A DNA stretch of 9,434 nucleotides from Candidatus Nomurabacteria bacterium (GTDB taxonomy: Bacteria; Patescibacteriota; Minisyncoccia; Phycocordibacterales; UBA9973): NCBI GenBank assembly GCA_023267415.1, contig JAHFNM010000009.1, positions 1 through 9,434 on the forward strand, written 5' to 3'. Positions 1-3,909 of this stretch are shown here, one piece after another. Position numbers and translations under genes: made by a program. Each line of letters starts with the position of its first letter. Within the stretch, counting starts at the first letter, position 1. The notes under the pieces were generated by a model. The model was not told the DNA's origin. It made no database searches and saw nothing but the letters and a program-made list of their open reading frames with translations.

Positions 1-393
1 TCCAATGAGCGCTTCGATCGCACTTGCAAGGATGTAGAGGCGTGCCTTGCCGGTGTCTTTGGCTTCGCCGCGCGAAAGGAATAGGTATTCGTTCATGCTG
101 ATCTCATTGGCAAATTCGGCCATAGTGTTGGCATTCACCAAAGCGGCGCGGTATGCCGTGAGTTCGCCTTCCGGAGATTCTGGATAGGTCTTGTACAAAA
201 AGTCGGTGACGGCAAGCTCAAGGACGGCATCGCCCAAGAATTCAAGCCGTTCATTGTGTTCGAGTCCTTTGCTTGGATTTTCATTCAAATACGAACGGTG
301 AATGAACGCCTGTGCAAGCAAGTCGCGGTTTTTGAACGTTACGCCGATAGATTCTTCAAATGGTGCCCAGTCGCGCGAAAGTTTGTCAGACAT
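1..393 (-). CDS. rnc: Ribonuclease III, N-terminal part (cut by window edge)
   Basis: Endonuclease that cuts double-stranded RNA, chiefly to release rRNA precursors. The 131 visible residues form the catalytic domain; its end and the dsRNA-binding domain lie beyond base 1. The family signature HNERLEFLGDAVLEL is at residues 46-60, giving metal-binding or catalytic residues E48, E51 and D55. E75 (in PEGEL) and E110 (in RGEAK) match two further conserved acids, and E127 sits in the IEALIG motif. One conserved acid is changed: the family usually reads ILAD-x-x-EA, but here it is ILASAIEA, so S124 replaces the aspartate equivalent to E. coli D114. The other acids are kept, so the enzyme is probably active. 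The start is the ATG at 393; there is no Shine-Dalgarno sequence. It is the last visible gene of the rpmF-nusB-rnc run, 95 bases after the preceding stop codon, and that gap contains a palindromic repeat. Confidence 0.95.
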   Translation of the reverse strand, partial: MSDKLSRDWAPFEESIGVTFKNRDLLAQAFIHRSYLNENPSKGLEHNERLEFLGDAVLELAVTDFLYKTYPESPEGELTAYRAALVNANTMAEFANEISMNEYLFLSRGEAKDTGKARLYILASAIEALIG

Positions 394-404
394 ACAGATT
401 TAGG

Positions 405-472
405 TGTCATTCCGGCCTCCGAGCCGGAATCCATTTTGTCTTCATGGATGCCGGCTCAAGTCCGGCATGACA
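405..472. repeat. 68-bp CCGG-rich palindromic repeat element
   Basis: An imperfect inverted repeat fills most of the gap between nusB-Nudix and rnc. The arms are 405-434 and 444-472, around a 9-base loop. Both read TGTCAT-n-CCGG, a 4-5 base variable core, GAGCCGG-n-ATCCAT, so the arms agree except in the variable core and two single positions. Each arm has CCGG at both ends of its core and could fold on itself, giving a cruciform or clover shape. From memory, palindromes of this type (TCATTCCGG...CCGGAATGA) recur as dispersed non-coding repeats in various bacterial genomes, which suggests a MITE- or REP-like element. In rnc-nusB mRNA it would form a strong stem-loop. It has no T-run and does not look like a standard terminator. 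Confidence 0.85.
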
Positions 473-488
473 CAATTCATTTTATAAT

Positions 489-1394
489 TTAATTAGTTCC
501 AGCCAGTTTGGTGATCGCAGTTGCCATGTATCCGGTGACGTCATCATACATTTTCAGTCCAGCCACTTCTGCGACCGTAAACCATCGCACATCATCGAGT
601 CCGCCCGAATTGTTTTTGAGGGTAACGGGAACAAACGGAGATTCGGCAAGGAAAAACGTGACATGCTTTCGGATCTTGCCGTTCTGTGGATGTGAGGCCA
701 CATACTCACTCTCTCCAATCTTGTCCTTGATCACAATGTCGAGATTGGTCTCTTCTTTAATTTCACGAATGGCTGCCTGTTCGGGAGTCTCGCCTTCTTC
801 GGCGCCGCCCTTTGAAAGGGTCCAATAACCGAAAATGTCGTGAACCATGGCAAAGTAGAGTTCATTGCCCTCGCGCGCATAAATGAGCGCACCAGCTTTT
901 TGTTCAACAGGAAGCGTGGAGAGATCGATATCTTCGTTCTTTTTTTGGCGCTTAGATTTCTGGTCCTTGCCCGGTTCGCCAATCTCTTTGTACACCGCGC
1001 CGAGAACGCCGTTCACGAATCGTGAAGAGCTGTCTCCGCCGAAGGTCTTTGCAAGCTCAATAGCCTCGTTGATGGCCACCTTGGGAGGAACCTCGTTGTG
1101 ATCGCCAAAAAGAAGCTCGCCGAGGCCCATGCGCAAAATATTGCGGTCGACAGCATTGATCTTGTCGATTGGCCACTCAGGAGCGGCTTTTTCGATGATC
1201 TGGTCGATGACCTCGCGCTTATTGATCACATATTCAAGGAGCTTCTTCATAAAGGCCAGATCCTCGTTGCCGGGAGCGAATTCGCCCTCGTTGCGCGCAA
1301 GCATGTCAAGAACGCCCTCAGCAGGATGATTCTTAAAATCCCACTCGAAGAGCGTTTGCAATACTATTGAGCGTGAAAGGTGCCTGTTTGCCAT
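489..1394 (-). CDS. nusB: NusB antitermination factor fused to a Nudix hydrolase domain
   Basis: One uninterrupted 301-residue frame carries two domains. Residues 1-139 are NusB, the all-helical factor that with NusE (S10) binds boxA RNA and keeps RNA polymerase from terminating in rRNA operons. Evidence is the basic N-terminal RNA-binding helix (RHLSRSIVLQTLFEWD), VDRNILRMGLGELL at 82-95 and the C-terminal SSRFVNGVLGAVYKEIG at 123-139. A Lys-rich linker (about 140-165) follows. Residues 166-301 are a Nudix domain with the box at 196-218: G196, E202, R210-E211, E214-E215, matching GX5EX7REUXEEXGU except N217 in place of the last Gly. WTLSKGG just before the box resembles nucleoside-polyphosphate (Ap4A-type) hydrolases; the substrate cannot be read from sequence. 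NusB alone is usually about 130-160 residues, so the Nudix part is extra. No Shine-Dalgarno precedes the ATG. It lies downstream of rpmF and upstream of rnc and is probably co-transcribed with them. Confidence 0.93.
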   Translation of the reverse strand: MANRHLSRSIVLQTLFEWDFKNHPAEGVLDMLARNEGEFAPGNEDLAFMKKLLEYVINKREVIDQIIEKAAPEWPIDKINAVDRNILRMGLGELLFGDHNEVPPKVAINEAIELAKTFGGDSSSRFVNGVLGAVYKEIGEPGKDQKSKRQKKNEDIDLSTLPVEQKAGALIYAREGNELYFAMVHDIFGYWTLSKGGAEEGETPEQAAIREIKEETNLDIVIKDKIGESEYVASHPQNGKIRKHVTFFLAESPFVPVTLKNNSGGLDDVRWFTVAEVAGLKMYDDVTGYMATAITKLAGTN

Positions 1395-1400
1395 TGGTGT

Positions 1401-1473
1401 AGCTACTAGCCACTAGCTTCTTGGAACTAGCCTCGCTTATGCGAAGGCTACGCAGTAAAAAGCTAACTGCTAG
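1401..1473. repeat. CTAG-rich intergenic stretch with hairpin
   Basis: The rpmF-nusB spacer contains four CTAG tetramers (1406, 1413, 1427, 1470), the last overlapping the rpmF stop codon. CTAG is rare in most bacterial DNA, so the cluster is striking. Within it, tagcct-cgc (1428-1436) pairs with gcg-a-aggcta (1441-1450) around a ttat loop with one bulged A, forming a hairpin that would sit in the mRNA about 35 bases before the nusB ATG. It lacks a T-run and is unlikely to be a full terminator. A short interspersed repeat or a processing or attenuation hairpin is possible. Confidence 0.5.
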
Positions 1474-1688
1474 GCGCTCTTTTTGGTCGTTCGCTTTGTC
1501 TTCTTCTCCGCTTTCTTTACGATATCGAGGACCTTTCGTCCACGATAGTGACCGCAGGCTGCGCAGACCGTGTGAGGAGGGCGCAAAACACCGCAGTGCG
1601 AACACTTGGAAAACGCCGCGCCTTTGAGGGCGTGGTGGCTTCGGCGGTTCGCCGTATGAGCGTGGGTGTGACGCATTCGAATAACCAT
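1470..1688 (-). CDS. rpmF: 50S ribosomal protein L32
   Basis: Small zinc-ribbon protein of the large ribosomal subunit, 72 residues. The N-terminal NRRSHHALK (14-22) is the hallmark L32 segment. It is followed by a four-cysteine zinc ribbon, C29-x2-C32 and C42-x2-C45, in SKCSHCG and VCAACGHYRGR. The C-terminal tail is Lys/Thr-rich (KKAEKKTKRTTKKSA), as expected for rRNA contact. The start at 1688 (MVIRMRHT) is chosen because the MxxRMRxT opening resembles L32 of Parcubacteria-type genomes, and because a strong promoter ends seven bases upstream; the inner Met5 is the alternative. The mRNA would be leaderless. It heads the rpmF-nusB-rnc run. L32 is often near nucleic-acid or lipid genes in other bacteria; here it leads an rRNA-maturation set. 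Confidence 0.95.
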   Translation of the reverse strand: MVIRMRHTHAHTANRRSHHALKGAAFSKCSHCGVLRPPHTVCAACGHYRGRKVLDIVKKAEKKTKRTTKKSA

Positions 1689-1695
1689 ACGGGTG

Positions 1696-1723
1696 ATAGT
1701 AGCATTTTTTAAATAAAATGCAA
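1696..1723 (-). promoter_or_regulatory. rpmF operon promoter, leaderless type
   Basis: On the minus strand, TTGCAT (1723-1718) is followed by a 16-base AT-rich spacer and TACTAT (1701-1696), a good sigma-70-type pair. Only seven bases (CACCCGT) separate the -10 from the rpmF ATG, so transcription should begin on or one base before the start codon. No Shine-Dalgarno sequence can fit. Assignment is by motif only. Confidence 0.7.
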
Positions 1724-1760
1724 CTGACTTCTTAGATTGTACTCAATCTGTAGAAGTCAG
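1724..1760. promoter_or_regulatory. Perfectly paired hairpin abutting the rpmF -35 box
   Basis: ctgacttct (1724-1732) pairs with agaagtcag (1752-1760), and inside it agattg (1734-1739) pairs with caatct (1744-1749), leaving a tact loop and a one-base versus two-base bulge. All 15 pairs are Watson-Crick. The repeat ends exactly where the rpmF -35 begins. It has no T-run on either strand and lies after the pcp terminator, so a terminator role is unlikely. An operator for the rpmF promoter or a small structured RNA are the options; neither can be proved from sequence. Confidence 0.5.
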
Positions 1761-1793
1761 GCGTATCCATGATGGTGCACCACGGTATCGAGA

Positions 1794-1823
1794 TAAAAAA
1801 TCACCCGACAAAAGTCGAGTGAT
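1794..1823 (-). terminator. Rho-independent terminator of pcp
   Basis: Read on the minus strand, a 10-base arm (1823-1814) pairs with 1809-1800 around a TTTT loop, with one G/T-type mismatch, followed by a T-run (1800-1795). The stem begins inside the pcp TGA stop codon (1825-1823), so coding sequence and terminator overlap. It separates the rnhB-pcp unit from the rpmF promoter. Confidence 0.8.
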
Positions 1824-2479
1824 CATGTATCGTAGTGCAGAAGAATTTGACGCACACCTTCATACAGCTGTTCTTCGGTAATGAGCGTTTTAGAACGGTC
1901 AAAATCCGGAATGGTCCTGATGCTTGCTTCGGTGCAGGGAACATGGCAAAAGAGAAACGAAACCTTGTTCTCAAACCTGCGAAAAAACAAATGCTGCAGT
2001 ACCAGATAGATAAGCGCGTTGCAGCAGTATCCGCCCGCGTTTTGGGATATCTCCGGCTCCATCGGAACGCCGGCGATCCGAAACTGCTCTTTCAACTCGT
2101 CGAAGCGAAGTCCAGGAAGCGGGTTTACTACCCTGTCTTTTCTGCTTCGCGACGGCAACACAGGAGTGCCGTTGAGTCGCGCGCTGCAATATTTTTCGTT
2201 TGCAATAAGATTGGAACCGACGCTCTCGATCCGAAATCCCGTGACAGATGAGTCAATACCGAAAGATAGGATGATCTTCGCTCCAGTATCAAACGCTTTC
2301 TTTACGAGCTGCTCGCCGTAATTATGGCCTACAGCAGGAAAGATGCTTGTTGGAAGGACTCGGCCGTGTATCAAATGACCACCAAAATCCTTCGAGTGAA
2401 GCGCCTTAGCCAAGTCACCAGTAGGATTGACGGCGTAGTCGCCGAATCGGCCGAAGCCGGTAACGATAGCTGTTTTCAT
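1823..2479 (-). CDS. pcp: Pyroglutamyl-peptidase I (peptidase family C15)
   Basis: Cytoplasmic cysteine peptidase that removes N-terminal pyroglutamate from peptides, 218 residues, the normal family length. The N-terminal TGFGRFGDYAVNPT (7-20) matches the family GFxPFGxxxxNP substrate loop, with Arg in place of the usual Pro. The catalytic triad can be placed: E85 in GFRIESVGSN, C153 in AGGYCCN (the Cys just before Asn; the family reads AGxYxCN) and H179 in FCHVPCTE. No signal peptide is present. The ATG at 2479 gives the canonical short N-terminus; there is no Shine-Dalgarno sequence. It follows rnhB by 59 bases with no terminator or clear promoter between, so co-transcription is likely, and it ends in a terminator overlapping its stop codon. 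A role in recycling peptides would suit a scavenging lifestyle, but that is inference. Confidence 0.92.
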   Translation of the reverse strand: MKTAIVTGFGRFGDYAVNPTGDLAKALHSKDFGGHLIHGRVLPTSIFPAVGHNYGEQLVKKAFDTGAKIILSFGIDSSVTGFRIESVGSNLIANEKYCSARLNGTPVLPSRSRKDRVVNPLPGLRFDELKEQFRIAGVPMEPEISQNAGGYCCNALIYLVLQHLFFRRFENKVSFLFCHVPCTEASIRTIPDFDRSKTLITEEQLYEGVRQILLHYDT

Positions 2480-2538
2480 CGTATAGATTTTTTAGTGAAC
2501 GATCAGTTGTCTCCATAATCCCCTTTTGAGCGATGTTG

Positions 2539-3135
2539 TCAAGAAGCGACACGTTTGAGAAAACTTTTCCGGTGTATCGGACAGAGTCCGTATTTTTTGA
2601 TGGCCGCGTAATGCTCTTCGGTGCCATAGCCCATATGGCGCTCGAAGCCGTATTTCGGATAGCGCTTTGCCAGAGTGAGCATGTGACGATCGCGTGTGAC
2701 CTTTGCCACGATCGAAGCAAGCGAAATGACCGGCTCTTTTTCATCGCCTTTGATGATGGTGATCTGGTTTTTGAATGTACGCGGAGCATGGAGTGATCCG
2801 TCGAGCAGGATCAGGCATTCGTCGTCGGGCTCGAGCATTTCGAGCGATTCAGCCAGGGCTTTTTTGATGGCGCGAGAGAGTCCGTGCGAATCGATCTCTC
2901 CGGCAGAGATCATAGAGACAAAAAAGTCACACTTGCCCTCCTCCTGCCAATCCACGATCTTTTTAAACCATGCCTCGCGCTGCGTTCGGGAGAGCTGCTT
3001 GGAATCACGGAGCGGAAGCGGAAATTCGCGAACGGAAAGATGGAAGTCAGGGTCGATGATCAGGAAGGCACCGACAGCGACCGGCCCTGCTACTGGCCCC
3101 CGTCCCACTTCGTCTATGCCGATAACCGTCTTCAT
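2539..3135 (-). CDS. rnhB: Ribonuclease HII
   Basis: Endonuclease that cuts the RNA strand of RNA-DNA hybrids and starts removal of single ribonucleotides from DNA. The protein has 198 residues, typical of bacterial RNase HII. The N-terminal GIDEVGRGPVAGPV (6-19) carries catalytic D8 and E9. The third acid is D112 in LILLDGSL, and the fourth is D149 in ASIVAKVTRDR (140-150). GYGTEEHYAAIKKYG and the HRKSFLKR tail (188-195) are also standard. The start at 3135 (MKTVIGIDEVG) gives the usual minimal N-terminus and lies six bases from an extended -10, so the mRNA is predicted leaderless. It is the first gene of an rnhB-pcp unit. Confidence 0.96.
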   Translation of the reverse strand: MKTVIGIDEVGRGPVAGPVAVGAFLIIDPDFHLSVREFPLPLRDSKQLSRTQREAWFKKIVDWQEEGKCDFFVSMISAGEIDSHGLSRAIKKALAESLEMLEPDDECLILLDGSLHAPRTFKNQITIIKGDEKEPVISLASIVAKVTRDRHMLTLAKRYPKYGFERHMGYGTEEHYAAIKKYGLCPIHRKSFLKRVAS

Positions 3136-3141
3136 ATACCC

Positions 3142-3150
3142 ATAATAACA
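3142..3150 (-). promoter_or_regulatory. Extended -10 promoter of rnhB
   Basis: The minus strand reads TG-T-TATTAT (3150-3142), an extended -10 element, with GGGTAT between it and the rnhB ATG. The predicted start of transcription falls on the ATG itself. No convincing -35 is seen 16-18 bases upstream; that position lies within the terminator hairpin of the preceding small gene, and an extended -10 can work without it. Confidence 0.55.
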
Positions 3151-3152
3151 AA

Positions 3153-3178
3153 CCCCCGCATAATTGCTTATGCAGGGG
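3153..3178 (-). terminator. Hairpin terminator of the 38-codon gene
   Basis: On the minus strand cccc (3178-3175) pairs with gggg (3156-3153), and gcataa (3173-3168) pairs with ttatgc (3163-3158), with one mismatch and a GCAA loop. A T-rich but imperfect tail (GTTTGTTATTAT) follows. It lies 10 bases after the small-gene stop codon. The tail doubles as the rnhB extended -10. Confidence 0.6.
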
Positions 3179-3188
3179 ATTTATTATC

Positions 3189-3305
3189 TTATGAAGCCCA
3201 ATCGAACTTCTTTTTCCGATGAGGAACAAAATTTCTGTTGCACCATTCACCGAACATTAAAATTGCAATACCGGCAATAAACAGCACTTCGTAAACTTTT
3301 CTCAT
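3189..3305 (-). CDS. Small single-pass membrane protein, 38 residues, unknown function
   Basis: I do not recognise this protein. The frame encodes MRKVYEVLFIAGIAILMFGE, then WCNRNFVPHRKKKFDWAS. Residues about 7-19 are hydrophobic and could span or dip into the membrane, flanked by MRK at the N-terminus and a basic HRKKK (29-33) near the C-terminus. By the positive-inside rule the basic tail could lie inside, but the topology is uncertain. What raises it above a chance frame is its setting: a consensus TTGACA promoter 24 bases upstream of the ATG and a hairpin terminator 10 bases after its stop. It has no Shine-Dalgarno sequence, like its neighbours. It is AT-rich compared with rnhB and dnaE. 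A stress- or enzyme-associated microprotein is possible, but nothing identifies a partner. Confidence 0.6.
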   Translation of the reverse strand: MRKVYEVLFIAGIAILMFGEWCNRNFVPHRKKKFDWAS

Positions 3306-3328
3306 AAAAGTAAATTTTAGTTATCGTA

Positions 3329-3356
3329 ACTCTACTCTCAAAAATAAAGGTGTCAA
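3329..3356 (-). promoter_or_regulatory. Promoter of the 38-codon gene
   Basis: On the minus strand a perfect TTGACA (3356-3351) is followed by a 16-base spacer and TAGAGT (3334-3329). Transcription would start near 3322, leaving a leader of about 17 bases. Confidence 0.6.
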
Positions 3357-3372
3357 TAAATGGGCAAAATAA

Positions 3373-3397
3373 AAAAACCGCCTTGGGAGCGGTTTTT
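3373..3397 (-). terminator. Terminator of the 109-residue orphan gene
   Basis: ccgc (3378-3381) pairs with gcgg (3389-3392), extended by A/T pairs, around a 7-base loop. Read on the minus strand it ends in seven T's and then ATTTT, a strong intrinsic terminator. It lies about 50 bases after the stop codon of the 3449-3778 gene. The plus strand also has a T5 run, so it may work both ways, though nothing on the plus strand needs it. Confidence 0.85.
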
Positions 3398-3448
3398 CTT
3401 CATGATGGGATTTTTATTTTCTCTGATGAATTCGTACTGCGAATCTGA

Positions 3449-3778
3449 TCAATGAAAAAAATTGGTTTTTACAAAAGTAAAAGTCCCGGTTTCTTCGTTT
3501 GGTGCGTCGTAACTCAGAAAAAAATGGTGGTCGTCTTCATCGTTTTTGATATCGCTGATGCAAACATACAAGTTGCCATCTTCAGGAACCTTAGCAACAT
3601 GAACATCGTCAGCGATAGCAATTTCTCCAGCCGTACCGGAATACGTCTCTACAATCAGCTTGAATGATGGCCTGTCGGTAAGGTCCGTTCCGATACTCTT
3701 GTAGTTTTTTGAACAGCGAAAACTTCCTGATACGTAGCCAAGCGGGCTGTCTGCAATTAATGCGTAGATCTCTTCCAT
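3449..3778 (-). CDS. Hypothetical acidic protein, 109 residues
   Basis: I do not recognise this protein. It begins MEEIYALIADSPLGYVSGSF and is acidic, with a strongly negative stretch NDEDDHH at 79-85. It alternates hydrophobic and polar residues (FKLIVETYSG, GNLYVCISDI, HHFFLSYDA, GTFTFVKTNFF), which suggests a compact beta-rich soluble domain. It has two cysteines (C22, C73), no signal peptide and no membrane segment. The ATG at 3778 is chosen because a promoter ends 23 bases upstream, giving a short SD-less leader. It has its own terminator and so is a single-gene unit. It sits back-to-back with dnaE: its -35 and that of dnaE lie within 50 bases on opposite strands. It is AT-richer than dnaE, consistent with an orphan or acquired gene. 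Confidence 0.75.
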   Translation of the reverse strand: MEEIYALIADSPLGYVSGSFRCSKNYKSIGTDLTDRPSFKLIVETYSGTAGEIAIADDVHVAKVPEDGNLYVCISDIKNDEDDHHFFLSYDAPNEETGTFTFVKTNFFH

Positions 3779-3801
3779 TGTTAAATAAGTTTAGGTTTTT
3801 C

Positions 3802-3829
3802 ATACTAATAGAAAACTGAATTTTGTCAA
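3802..3829 (-). promoter_or_regulatory. Promoter of the 109-residue orphan gene
   Basis: On the minus strand TTGACA (3829-3824, a perfect -35) is followed by a 16-base spacer and TAGTAT (3807-3802). The expected start is near 3795, about 17 bases before the ATG. Confidence 0.7.
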
Positions 3830-3870
3830 ATTAGACTCTATCACTAGTATGCCTGCGCATCCGCTTTTCC

Positions 3871-3899
3871 TTGAGAAAAACGAACCGTGCGGGTATACT
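3871..3899 (+). promoter_or_regulatory. dnaE promoter, near-leaderless
   Basis: TTGAGA (3871-3876) and TATACT (3894-3899) are separated by the ideal 17 bases. The expected transcription start near 3906 leaves only about four bases before the ATG at 3910. The TTG of the -35 is in frame with dnaE and can be mistaken for an upstream start codon. Confidence 0.8.
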
Positions 3900-3909
3900 A
3901 CTTCCACCA

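Noticed and set aside
256..492. 78-codon plus-strand frame
   Set aside because: It is antisense to rnc and crosses the palindromic repeat; no promoter or family resemblance. The rnc frame on the other strand is unmistakable.
3430..3444. attcg-tactg-cgaat hairpin near the end of the 109-residue orphan
   Set aside because: Only five pairs and no T-run; a strong terminator lies just beyond at 3373-3397, so this is probably chance.
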